From Whitmania pigra (lineage: Eukaryota > Annelida > Clitellata > Hirudinida > Haemopidae), in contig JAJTWR010000090.1 in assembly GCA_021613335.1 (NCBI GenBank), forward strand, positions 80,001 to 144,000: DNA of 64,000 bases. The letters are read 5' to 3'. Each line of letters begins with the position of its first letter. The first letter of the stretch is position 1. The position numbers were made by a program, and so were the translations under genes. Under the pieces are notes generated by a model. The model saw nothing but the letters and a program-made list of their open reading frames with translations, searched no databases and was not told the DNA's origin. Positions 44,106 to 56,016 of the stretch are shown here, piece by piece.

Positions 44106-44737
44106 TTCCGTTTTCAAGAACTTACCGACGAAAATGCCGTCCTTCTATCTGAAATAAATAGTTGATTTGCCACACTGATATTCAGTCACGGGTTTACTTC
44201 AAAATCGTCATTTAAATGTCGAATTGTTGTTCATGACAAATAAAATTTTAATCGAGTGCGATCGCTCGTCAAGAAAATCTCTTCGACTGACTTCGCAAAT
44301 ACATAAATGGCAACTCGCACCGCTATACTATGCTAATGCGGACCAAAACGTCTGCCACAACTGGCTCGATGCCCGCCGATCAATAATGGAGCCAATATCA
44401 TTTCACAACAGTGATTTTTTGCCTTTTTAAATATGTTTACTTGCTCTTTATATTTTATAAATACTTGTCAGCTACTTGAAGAAGCATGGGCATATGCTTT
44501 TGAATTTATTGATAAAAAATGCATTAGATTAAAACCACTAATTATTTATTTTCTATTATAATGTTATACTTAAATTATACTGCGTGGAATGTAAATAATA
44601 ATAATAGCAATAAATTTTTTTAATTTTATTGCCACGTTAAATAATTCTTTTCGCCATGTTGGACGATAACAAAATAAAACAAAACATTACCAATTAAGGG
44701 GTTACCTTTGCTTGTTAAACCGACATTGTTTTGAACG
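44106..44737. promoter_or_regulatory. Head-to-head spacer between synaptotagmin and DUSP11
   Basis: About 630 bases separate two divergent start codons. No TATA box is obvious. The synaptotagmin leader exon probably extends to about 44157 at an acceptor. I see no other gene. Confidence 0.5.
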
Positions 44738-47007
44738 ATGAAGAAAATACCAGACAGGTTTTAGGCGCATTTTTTAATTTTTTGCCAAATTTTTTACGGT
44801 TCGTTCTAAATTGATAGGTGGGAGATTTATAAGCCGGTAGGGGCTGTAGTTAGAGGAACAAGATTTTTACCTTTTAAAGTGCCTCTCCAAGAAGTAAGTC
44901 GGATTGCTGAATGTATGTAGAATTTTAAATTAATATTTTCGCCGTTTATTTTAGCGATTGTCTCGGTTTCTCCCTGATGGAATCGCACCATTTACACCAG
45001 AAGATCTGGTCAATCATACGAAAGAACAAGGGTTCAACTTAGGACTAGTGATTGATCTAACAAATACAAAGAAGTATTACAGTAAAGAGGTACTTTGATG
45101 TTCTTTTAAAGACTTATTATTTTGTACTTCAGTAAAGTTTGTAATAAGACTTGTAAACAACTATTTTTAGCACATTGAAAAGTACAACATCGAATATGAG
45201 AAAATATTCACAGAAGGTCATGTGGTTCCAAGCAGCAGAGTGAGAGGAAGGCAAGTTGCAGAAAATGTTTCAATTAATTAATTAATAATTTATAATAATT
45301 AATCAGTTGAATAAGAAATAATTACTTGTTGAACTCGTTGAAATTTTTTCAAACTTCACAACTTCACTTAAATGACCAAATGTTAATAATGACTGTCTTT
45401 ATTTTCAGATTCTTTGACGTTGTTGACCAATTTTTAAAGTCAAATCCAGACGATAATGGTAAGTCGACGAGGCTCTCGCGATTTTAATTAACATCAACTA
45501 ATTTCTAATTTGTTAAATTACTTAACATAAAACCCATTTTGTAGTACTCATTGATATTCACATGATTTTAATTAACATTAACTAAATCCTAATTTGTTTA
45601 TTAAATTACTTAACATAAAATCATTTTGCAGTTCTCATCGGCGTCCATTGCACCCACGGTCTCAACAGAACCGGGTACTTGGTCTGCAGGTACATGATCG
45701 ACAAGATGAACAGAGATCCTGAAGATTCCATAAGTGGTGAGACGTACCGATAATTTCTTTTCTGCCTAGAAACTTGATAAATAATTACAAAACTGTGGCA
45801 CGTTCTCTCGCTGTTTATGCTTTGAATCTGTGTTTTGTTATCGTCGTTGCTTGTGTTGTCGTGTAATCGATGGCGAGTAGAATTCGAGATGGGCATCACA
45901 CCTTTTCGACACCTGCAGCGATTCACCTTCATCTTATTTCACCTTAACAATTGCTTCACAAACATTGTTGTTCATAATGTTCACGTGCTTCAATGACATG
46001 ATGCGTTGTAATAATAATTAATAATATTAATTTGTAAGGCACCAAGTGCACAGTTGTCAGAGTTATCAATTTCTTATTTGCTGTTTTATGACACTTAATT
46101 GGGCTTAGACTTCATGTAAAAAAATTTAGCAAATTGGATAAGCAACTTCTTGATGTATTTTGATAGAATTCTGATTCTTAATAATTTTTCTTATTTCAGC
46201 CTTCAACGAAGCAAGGGGCCACGACATGGAGAGACAGAACTACCTGGATGACCTGAGATTTACCTCTTATCCTGCACCTTCAAGGTGAGAAGTCACAACA
46301 ATTAAATGATATTATTAGGATTATTATTATTATTATTACTATTAACTAACTATTGGATGATAACTAGAGGATAGAATTAATTGTTATTATTAACTAATAG
46401 GTACCAGACTAATTAGATAATAATATTATTTAGAGGAATAAAAATACATGATCATTTAAATCTGAATTTTTTTCTTACAACGATCAGAAACGGAGATAAC
46501 GGAGACTTTTATGCAGAAGCAAAGGTCAACTCAACGACACTTGACGACCTGCAGCATCTAGACCAGGCGAACTTCGATTCCCCTTTCCGTAACGGCCCTC
46601 AATTTGGAATTCCAGCTGATTTTGATTTCCGTTCGTTCGACAGTCCGTATTTGGGAAGAGAATGGCCTCAATATGGAGAGGACCGAAGCCACGATCAGAG
46701 GGCGAGCCCTCGGGGTTACGGAACTTTCGGCAGACAAAGAAATCCACGCTCTCGCGATTCTCCCAGGGGTTCTTGGCGAGGACAAGACAGGTCCGACCGA
46801 GGGTCATCTTACCACGATCGTCGCGAGCCGGACGATTTCTTCCGCAGCCCGAGGCAGAGCCACCGAAACGACGCCCGTTCATTTTCCAGGGGTCATCCGT
46901 ACATGAACAACAACCATCCTCATTTTTATAGGGATTTCGGAAGGGACCTTTACCCCCCGCCCCCGTTCGGCTTTTACCCTCCCGAACCCAGACGAGATCG
47001 TTGGTGA
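44738..47007 (+). CDS. DUSP11: DUSP11/PIR1-type RNA 5'-triphosphatase (dual-specificity phosphatase)
   Basis: Eight exons: 44738-44757, 44818-44893, 44955-45089, 45171-45250, 45409-45458, 45632-45736, 46200-46284, 46488-47007; phases consistent, 356 aa. The family core is clear: KIPDRW...YKPVG, GTRFLPFKVPL, LGLVIDLTNTKKYY, and the Cys-phosphatase loop HCTHGLNRTG (Cys127, Arg133 in HCx5R) followed by AFNEARGHDMERQNYLDDL. DUSP11 removes phosphates from the 5' triphosphate of RNAs and is nuclear. The C-terminal ~150 residues are rich in Arg, Asp, Ser and Gly (RASPRGYGTFGRQRNPRSR), ending in a Pro/Tyr/Phe stretch, consistent with RNA or RNP binding. The exon 4 donor is GCAAGT; phase excludes the nearby GT at 45242. 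Intron 1 is only 60 bases. Likely polyadenylation signals are at 47220-47225 and 47254-47259. Confidence 0.93.
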
Positions 47008-47491
47008 TGGGAGTGGAGAATTGTAGACGGGGATTAGTGGCTCCGTTTAACCATTTTAATGACTTGTCGCTATTGTTTCAGTTTATGAAATTCGAGAAAG
47101 TTTTACATTTCTTTACGAAATGTTTCTTGTATTGGTCGTTTCGTGAATTCGCACTAGTTGCACTTCGTTCCAGCCCTTACGTCCGGATGTTGTTCCCCTA
47201 TCCGGACTCCTGTTTCATTAATAAAATTGCTGAGCGCGAAATTAATCCGATTAAATAAAACTTGTACGCGACGATTTTTTTTTAAAACCAGACGAAATCG
47301 GAGTAGCCATGGTTCGCTCTTTCTTGAATAGCGACTGGCGTTACGCTCGCCCACTCAGTTACAGTACAGTCAGTTAGGCTTTCGTAATTTTTTTAATTAA
47401 ATAAACAAAAGTTCCCTATTCGTAGCGTGACGTCATTTGTTTTCTTTCCCAGAATGTCAATTCGAAAGTTTCCGGAGCTCTGATAGGAGAG
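47008..47491. promoter_or_regulatory. DUSP11 3' end and guanylate cyclase leader, with perfect CRE
   Basis: Holds the DUSP11 poly(A) signals and the 5' flank of the cyclase gene. A palindromic TGACGTCA is at 47428-47435. A good acceptor (TTTCTTTCCCAG) ends at 47452, so a leader intron is likely and the CRE may sit inside it. Both genes are on the plus strand. Confidence 0.5.
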
Positions 47492-50400
47492 ATGATAGTC
47501 CTATTTTTTATTGGCATCGCTTTTGAAATCGTATACGGAACGTTCATATTCAACTTAAACCATGCGCTCGCTATCAGAGAAGAAATTATTGTCCTCGGCT
47601 ACATCGACCTCATCCACGGAGAGCTCGAAATCGATTTAGAAGATCTTTTCAACGATGCTGCCTTCCTGGAGGCCATAGGCAAGAATGACATTTTGCCGGG
47701 CGTGAGCATATTCGTCGTACCTCTGTTTACCAAGTGCCAAAGACATTACGTCGACTCGGCAGTCATAAAATTCATGACGGCTTACGCCGGCTTCAGAAAC
47801 CTCAGTAAGTCCGAAGAGTCGCACGCTTACATAGTGATGAATAATTGCGACTTGTCTTGCTCGACTACCCTCTTCCTCAAAGTCATCGAAATACCGACCT
47901 TCATCTCCCTGTGCGTCACAGTCGGGGTTAACGAGAAAGTGGCTTTCATAACCTCAAGTAAGGAAGGTATATCTGCCAAGAACGAGAAGGTCGTCATGAT
48001 GAAAACCTCGAATATTTACAAACCGGACATTCTAGACATGGCCGAGATGGTTCGAAGTACTCTTAAATATCTCAGACTGAATTGCCTAAACGTTGTCACC
48101 GTACCCGAAACCCATTACGGCAGGGTTGGTTGAGAAATGGTATTTGAAGTTGTATGAGAAACATGAGATTGATGAATTTTTTTTTTTGTGAATAGCCCAA
48201 AGTCGGAGGGTAGCGTCCCCTCAAATTACGTTCCTAGACCGAACCATTCTTCATTCTAAAAGGCTAGGTTGCGAAACCGATACTTTTTCAGCGCTCTTAA
48301 GCCACAACAGTAAAACATCAATGAGCATCTTCTGCCTTGAATAAAACTCGTTAAGAACCCAATGAACTTCCACAATGTCCACTCCGCAGATGATTTTCAG
48401 AAACATTTTCGATTGCCACGTTAGCGAAACGTTCGACGTTAGGAACGAAATCTACCTGTCAGCGATCGACAAAAACGACAGTTTTTCCAGGAGACCAAAA
48501 GTCTACCTGCTTCTCATGAGCGAACACGACGCTCTGGAATATCACGAGGCCGTGATGAATGAAAACTTTGCCGACAAGAAGATACCGATAATACTGACCA
48601 ATAGAATCGATCCGAACGACAGCAGCACATTTCAAAGATTCTACAAACTGGTTTTATTTTATTTTATTATATTATATTTTAGTTTATTAGCTTTTAAAGG
48701 CAATAACCTTTTTCTACTGTTTTAATTTAGAGACGAAAAATAAATAATAATAAAAAATATTTTCCACGACCACAGAAGCGGGCTCTCTTCTTCGATCAGA
48801 AGGATGGAAATCCTCTGCTCGCCAGATCGAAATTCAACACCAACAGTACCGACTCGGTCCCGATTTATTTCTACGACCGAGTCATTCACTCGCTCAAGCA
48901 AGTCATGGCCAGCGCCAGACAGATCTTGAGAAATACTAGAGAAGAGGTGCCTGGCCTTATCAATGAATTTTCGATAACGGACGGCCATTCCGATTTGTGG
49001 CTCATGTGGAGGGACGCAGACAGCACTCGCTGGATCAACTTTGGCAAGTATTATTTCGCCAACAAGACGACCATAAAGAAAATACCTGAGGCAGGCCTAT
49101 GGGTAGGCGATGATGCTGTGGTTTGGTTATGCAATGATTATAACATGTATAATCATATTGTGGTTATGAATGAAATAAGTAGCCGATGAGGTTATTTAAA
49201 TTTTTAATTGCTATGTAAAAAAACAAGTGGTAGAGTGGAATAGAATGTAATTGATGAGAATCTATAAACATTTAATTGCTTTCTAAAAATGAAATTCAAT
49301 TTCTCAACCTCAGTCAACTTTTCTACAAGTCTACAAAATCTCCTTCATTCAAACCCACTTTTTTTTTATTTACAATCAAAGACCCTTCCATCAACTCTTT
49401 TGTCAATAACTACGTCCTTTAAAATCGCCAGAAGGGAAGCATCCGATATCATCATCTATTTGACAGGATTTATTTCCTGAGACTATGAAAGATTGGGATG
49501 CTGTCGACTTGTGCGGCATGGACGGCCACGACTGCAAAGACTACACGTACGGCTTCAACCAAAAGTACCTACTGATGATCAGGGCGGTCGCGTTGATCGG
49601 TTTGATAATTTTCGGCTATTTCGTTTACCTTGCCGTTCGGTTCAAGGTCTTGCAAAAAAGTGTCGTCCAGTGGAAGATATCCTACTACGACGACGTCAAA
49701 CGCTCGCACGACCTACGCAAGCAGACGTCGGCGATAGCTGCCGTCGTGCGCAAAAAGTCCAGCATGTCCACTCCGCAAACTCAAGGTTCCATACACCAGG
49801 CCCTGATTGCGTCAAAGGCGATGTTGAATGCCAATAAATCAAACTCGCCTGGCCCTGGTTCGAGTGGACACTTTGGGAGGGTTGAAATTCAACCAAAAAA
49901 AGGGAATGGAAACTTGAACAAGAGCGCTGGTCGGGATATCTCGATGACGCCGTCCAGGAGATTCAAGAGGGGCAAGTTCAGAAGACTGAGGAAGACTCTG
50001 AAGGACATCATGTTTAGACAAACAAGTCCAATGGATTCGAGCTTCGATGTGCCCAGAAAGAGCAGCTTGTTCGAGAAGAGTCAGAGCGTCAATAATCTGG
50101 CCTTCTTTCAAGAAGAGGAAGTCTTCCTTAGCCGGATGCATCACGGGAAGCTCTGGGAAAACATGTTCAATACGAAGATCTTAGAAGAGCTCGAGCAGAT
50201 GAAGAACTTGAACCATGAAAATCTCTTGCCGTTTCTCGGCGTCAGCATGAAGTATGGTACCATACTCATGTTGGCTGCCAGGAGAGGCAGTCTTAGGGAC
50301 ATCATCAAGGACAGGTGTCTGAACCAGGTGGGTTGATTTCGGCGAATTCGGCGGAGACACTTATTTAATGCATATGTCACATTTTTTAGCTATTTGTCCT

Positions 50401-52312
50401 TATAAAGTTTGTGTTCAACATTTTACATTTAGAATTCTATTGCACCTGTATGATCGCTACAAAATTAGGAATATCGATAACCAAATAAATTAATTGCAGC
50501 TTTAACAAAAAAATCAATTAATTCACTAATTGCGGGTAATCGAATAAATAATACCCAGACATATTGACCTTCCTAACGCAGGTATTCAACCTGGGCATAA
50601 TGGTCTCCATACTCATCGACATTGCCAAAGGAATGGACTACCTCCACGACAGCGACATCGGCTCTCACGGCAGCCTCAGGAGCAGCAAGTGCGTCCTCGA
50701 CAATCGCTGGAACTGCAAGATTACCGGCTACGGTCTAAAGAGCATCAGAGAATACAAGTTGAGGAAGAAAAAAAAGGCAACAATTCACAACTTCCTCTAT
50801 TACGCTCCAGAACTTCTTCGTACTCCAATCAATTACAGATCAATATACGGTACGAGGAAAGGAGATATTTACGCGTTTGGAATCATCCTCCAAGAGGCCA
50901 TTCTCATGGATCAGCCGTACTCCCTTGAAATTAAGAATAAGAATATGGACATTGTGAACATTCTGGTTCATGTGAGTTTTTTGGACACTATGCTAAATTT
51001 TTAATCTGATACTCCTGGAAATTTGATTCCCAATTATGCTGGTGTATTTTGTGGTTTATTCTTTTTTATTCCTTTAATATTTTCTAAGGCAAAAAATCAG
51101 ATATGATTTTTTAATATGCCAGATCTTTGAATTTTTTAAATACTAGCTATCTCGACTTAATCTTATTTATTTATTTATTCGAAGGTTCGTTCTCGCAAAG
51201 AACAAAAGCCATTCCGACCGAGTCTGGGCGAAAACTGTCGAGAAGAATGGAAGATGTTGGCGGAAGCTTGTTGGCACGAAATTCCAGAAAACAGGTTCAA
51301 TTTCATGCAGATAGTGACCATCCTTAGAAAGCTAGCAGGCACCGAGAACTTGACATTTGTGGAGCGCCTTTCCCAAAGACTGGAGCAAAACGTCTCTAAT
51401 CTGGGCAATATGGTGAGCGATTTGACAGCAGACGTCCAAAAAGAAAGCGAAAAGACAAACGCGTTCCTAAGCTGCCTCCTGCCCAAAATTGTGGCACAGG
51501 ATTACATCTTAGGAAAGTCTTATAAGCCAGAGATATTCCAGAATGTGACCATCCTTTGTACTGACATTATCGGATTTACTAAGGTCAGGTAAATTTTAGT
51601 TTAAAATTGAAGTTAACAGATCTATCGATCTGTTCTAAACAAATGTAAATACAATTTTTTTTCACGAAGCTCTCGAGCATGTCGACACCTAGACAGACCG
51701 TTGAGTTTTTGAGAAATCTCTACTCTAGATACGACGCCATCGTAACTAAAAGAGATGCATACAAGGTTCGGAATATTTGAATAGATGATAGATCGATTGG
51801 TTTTATTAATTGTACTCCAATTGATCGATCCAGCTGGAAACCATAGGTGATGCATACATCGTCATAAGCGGATGTCCGGAAAGGAATGGCAACTTTCACG
51901 CATCCGAGGTTGCTCAAATTGCTCTCTCCATTGTCAGCTTGATGAGTTCGCTAAAAATCCCGCACCTACCTCGTGAGGTTGTCCAAATAAGAGCCGGCGT
52001 TCATTCCGGTCCCGTAATAGCAGGAGTAGTCGGTTTAAAAGTGGGCGTGTTTATAACAAACGAATAGTCACTAAAAAATAAAAAAAACTAACATTACATT
52101 TTGTGTTTAAGGTGCCTAGGTTTTGTATTTTCGGCAAAACTTATAACGTAGCTGAAATGCTGGAAGGAGCAAGCGAAGCGAACAAGATTCTGATAAGCAA
52201 AGTTTCTGTCGACCTATTACCGAGGAACCATTTCTTGTTAGAGCACCGTGGAAAATTGGATTTACCGGACAAGGAAACATTGGAGACATACTTCCTGGTC
52301 AAGAAGTTGTGA
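47492..52312 (+). CDS. Divergent receptor-type guanylate cyclase
   Basis: Nine exons: 47492-48124, 48390-48650, 48776-49102, 49467-50327, 50582-50971, 51185-51583, 51670-51765, 51834-52040, 52112-52312; all introns are phase 0, 1124 aa. It starts with a hydrophobic signal (MIVLFFIGIAFEIVYG). An extracellular ligand-binding-like region of about 440 residues follows, then a transmembrane helix at about 441-465 (ALIGLIIFGYFVYLAVRF). Next come a kinase-homology domain (LNHENLLPFLGV, AKGMDYLHDSDIGSHGSL, GDIYAFGIILQE), a dimerisation coil (LSQRLEQN, LLPKIVAQ) and a class III cyclase domain (CTDIIGFT, LETIGDAYIVISG, AGVHSGPVIAGVVGLKVPRF). Metal aspartates and the GTP-type Glu and Cys are kept. FGDTVN reads FGKTYN, and the conserved Asn-Thr-Ala-Ser-Arg reads NVAEM, so the transition-state arginine is missing. 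It may be weak, heterodimer-dependent or inactive. AATAAA lies at 52430-52435. Confidence 0.92.
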
Positions 52313-52652
52313 CGATAAAATATTCTAAGGCCGAGATTGCTTTGTCTTCAGCTAATTGACACCTAGCGATTCGATAATAGGATTAAATATTATTTTTATT
52401 GAAATTAATGCATAACGCAATATTTTAAGAATAAATCTATTGGAAAGGCTTTGTGTTCATCGCTCGCAGTTTATCTATGACCCGACATAAAATAATTCGG
52501 CGATTATTTAGGACGTAAAGTGTTTCACGAATGATCCTATAAACATTTTGAGGATCGCCACCGGCATTCGTTTCCATCAGGTATTTGAGTACGGACAGGC
52601 GAGAGGTGATTCTAACACTGACTGGTTAAAACACTCGTTTCACTTGTGAAAT
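52313..52652. other. Short tandem-gene spacer
   Basis: About 340 bases between the cyclase stop and the DCAF5 start on the same strand, containing the cyclase AATAAA (52430-52435). No other gene seen. Confidence 0.5.
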
Positions 52653-55599
52653 ATGTTTTGCAAACGTAAACACATCGGCAATTATGCCGCTTACGCGCGA
52701 GATCGGGAATACGGAGGAGCTGACGAGCTGAACGCGAAGTTAAAAGTTGAAGTATTTACCCACCTGGCGAAATCCAAGGGTTCCGTCATCTACAGAAAGA
52801 ACCTGAAGGGCCACTGCGGTTGCGTGAACGCCATAGAATTCTCAAGAGACAATGGCCGACTTATCGCCTCTGGTGAGTTTGCTGTTTTGTTTTATTTCCT
52901 TTCAAGGCTGTTCCTTGTCCCTGACGTATCAGGACAATGTGGTATCTCTGAGTCTAAATGATGATGTTATTTGGAGGTGGCGATGACAAGGAGGTCTTAC
53001 TCTGGAACACCCATCAAGCTCTTTCAGGCATTGGCAAACCTGTCTCGATGAAAACTATGCACCAGAGCAACATCTTTTGCCTAGCGTTCGACAACGAGAA
53101 TAAAACTGTGATATCTGGAGGTGAGTATATATTCGTTAAGATGAACCCCAATTTCTGATAGTTTTGCACCAGAGTTGGTTTGAGTTGACGTTGATTTACA
53201 GGCAATGACGCCAATGTCATAATACACGACTTAGAAAGGTTAGCAACACGAGTTTCTAGACATCAAATGTTCAGTTACTTATCGTCTTGAATTTAAATTC
53301 GTCCGAAGTAAAAATTCCAAACAAACGTATTTGCACGAGGACGTAGTGTACGGGCTGTCCGTCGACCCCTGGAACTCGAACCTGGTAGGAACGGCCGGCG
53401 ACGACGGGCGGATTCTCATAATAGACGTCAGAGTGCCCCAAAACGAAAGTAAGCTTCCAATAGATCTGATAGATAGTCCACGACTACACCTCGTTATAAA
53501 ATTTCATCTCTCCCAATAAAAGACCAAACCGTTCTCGCGACCAGCCAGAACCCGATGCAAGGCCTCAGACACAATCCGATGGACCCGCGACTCATCGCCT
53601 CTGCGAACTCCGGGGACGGAACCACACTGTGGGACATTAGAAAGCCAAAATGGTGGTCGAATCAGAACTGTTTTTTAGAATTGTTTGCTTGTAACGAACG
53701 GTTGTATTTTTGCTCGCAGTCCCCTGACGAGCTACGCGAACAAGACCGTCAAGCATAGCGACTTGGTCATGAACGTGACGTTCGACTCGACGGGCAGGAT
53801 GCTGGCATCGCTGAGAAAGTGGAGCGGCCCCGTCATCTACGACGTGTTCGACCAGGATGTGGCCGTCGAGTTCCAGCATCCCGAATACCTCAACTCTTGC
53901 ACCATGAAGAGTTGTACGTTTGCAGGGCAAAAGGATGAGGTATTTTGTCTTTTTCTGTGGCAGAAAAGTTTGCATTCCGGATTAAGACAATCATTTTGTA
54001 TCACCATACCAGTACAATGAAAAAAGGAATAAGAGAAATTTCTATTAAGAGAAAGCTAGTGAGATAACTGATGCTACTATCTATAGCTGGCTTCTTTGAT
54101 ATGTTGTGGATTGGGCATTAACATAAATTATATATTTTGGCTGCCCCAAAACAATAGCAAGTATCTGTTCAGTATTTGTTTATCTCACTATATGAGGCAA
54201 AAGTCATTAGCATAACATAACCAAGCCAATTTGCATATTTGAATAACTCGCAGTACATCCTATCTGGATCGGACGACTTCAATCTGTATGCATGGAGGTT
54301 ACCTGGTCTAAAGTCCGATGAGGGCAAATGTATGTGAGCCCTTTTCCTTTAACTTAAAATGCATCTGGAGCAGCATTCGAACTTCGAACTTTGAACTCAG
54401 CATTACAGGTCAAGGACACGCACTGCATACTCAAGGGTCACAGGTCTATTGTCAACCAGGTCCGTTACAATCCTGAGTGTTGCCTCATCATCTCTTCGGG
54501 GGTAGAGAAGATCATCAAGGTCATTACATGGTCAATTACTATTATAATTATTTTTTTATCAATTAAAGAGATTAAATACTAAACACATGTTACTAATTAA
54601 TTAAATACTAATTATATAATTAATATAAAATGAATTTTCTAAAATCTTGATGTGTATCTGACATTGCATTACTGCCTATTGGACAAAAGATGATTTGAGG
54701 GTCATTTTGCCTTATCGTTAACCTCTATCAAAAAACCATATCTATCATGTTTCAACATTTATTCACTTCGGCCTACTAGGTTTGGAGCCCCTTTCCCATT
54801 GGTGACGGCAGCGAGAGTTCGAGGTCTGAATCGAGCAGGGCGGAATACATTGGCTTCCCCCCTTACCCTACTGCCAGGGCCTCTGACTCCCCAACGGCAG
54901 AGGACCCGTTCATGTTGGCGTTCTTCGACGAGCTCATCCGAAGAGAGAGGTTAGGAGACAATTCCGTGCCTCTCGAGTGGTACATGTGAGTTCAATGACC
55001 GTTTGACCGAACTATTTCATTTATTTCTCCTGCGGGCCCTCTTACCTGACCTTTAACCCCGTCGAAGGTCTACGTACGAAGACCAGAACAGCATCTTGTC
55101 GAGCGAAGAAGATCACGGAGCTTCGTCGACGACGGAAGACCAAGAAGACATCCTCGACTGCTCCACGACCTCGGACAGCGAAATGACTTCGACTGACGAC
55201 GACTACGTCGAAGACGACGATGACGTTCAATACTCGGACGACCTGCTCGACTCGATAGCGGACAGCCAGAGTTCGGACGCAGGTCACGACCCCAAACATT
55301 CCTGCGACGACCAGCACCACGAACATGCCAACCGAAAGCGACCGCCGACCGAAGCCACGGAAAATTACTCGCAGACTCATTGGAAGAAGAAAAGGATGGA
55401 GGTGGCATCGTCCGAGTGCCAGAATGACCTTCACTCCCAGCCTCACAGTTCCTTCAACGGTGCCTACGTCAATCCCAGAATCGAAGGAATGCAAAATCAA
55501 CATCTAGCAATTGATTCCTTGAATTCAGTACTTCTGGACAAGTCAGGGGTTTGCAGTAAAGACGGCGAAAGCAGTGAAACCGGTGACGAATCCAGGTGA
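52653..55599 (+). CDS. DCAF5: DCAF5-like WD40 protein (CUL4-DDB1 substrate receptor)
   Basis: Ten exons: 52653-52872, 52977-53120, 53202-53238, 53309-53448, 53523-53652, 53720-53939, 54254-54329, 54401-54519, 54780-54985, 55068-55599; phase-consistent, 607 aa. The WD40 propeller (about 50-385) shows DCAF5 signatures: KGHCGCVNAIEFS, SGGDDKEVLLWN, QSNIFCLAFDNENK, HEDVVYGLSVDPW, TLWDIRKPK (a WDxR-type DDB1 contact), SCTMKSCTFAG, SGSDDFNLYAWR, LKGHRSIVNQVRYNPE and SSGVEKIIKVW. MLAFFDELIRRER follows, then a Ser/Asp/Glu-rich acidic tail. Human DCAF5 is longer because of its C-terminal extension. DCAF proteins recruit substrates to the CRL4 ubiquitin ligase. The acceptor for exon 8 was set at 54400, the only one keeping phase. 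Confidence 0.92.
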
Positions 55600-56016
55600 A
55601 TGATAGCCGAATACCTTTTGGACTGTTTAAATAGGGCAACAAAGTACCCAATACTCTCCCCCTTCCCTCCCCAATTTAACATCTCAAGAGCAAAGAGTGT
55701 GCTTATAATTTTACCCTATCCAGACCAATCTGTGATTGACAAGACATTTGAACAAAGCTTCTCAATTGTGATGCTTTAATTCTTCATTTCCGTCGTTCGA
55801 AGCTTTTTTACATTAAAGTGTTCGGCGAGAATAATTCGAGGTCAGAAAAAAGCACGGGATATAATCGGGTTCGGGGGTCGTGTCAAAATCGTGCGAAGCC
55901 CCCCGAGCTACCGACCACCTGCGCGGCTCGATTGCAGGTTCATTCAAAATCTTGCAAATAAAGTGCTCGTCATCGGAGTTCGATGTCTCCAGCTGGGGCG
56001 GGCGATCCGAAGGGTA
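55600..56016. other. Convergent DCAF5-ZFPL1 spacer
   Basis: About 420 bases between two stop codons on opposite strands, holding both 3' ends. No other gene. The plus-strand ORF starting at 55880 is antisense to ZFPL1. Confidence 0.55.

Noticed and set aside
46526..46906. ORFs in other frames over the DUSP11 tail
   Set aside because: They are shadows of the Arg/Asp/Ser-rich DUSP11 C-terminal exon.
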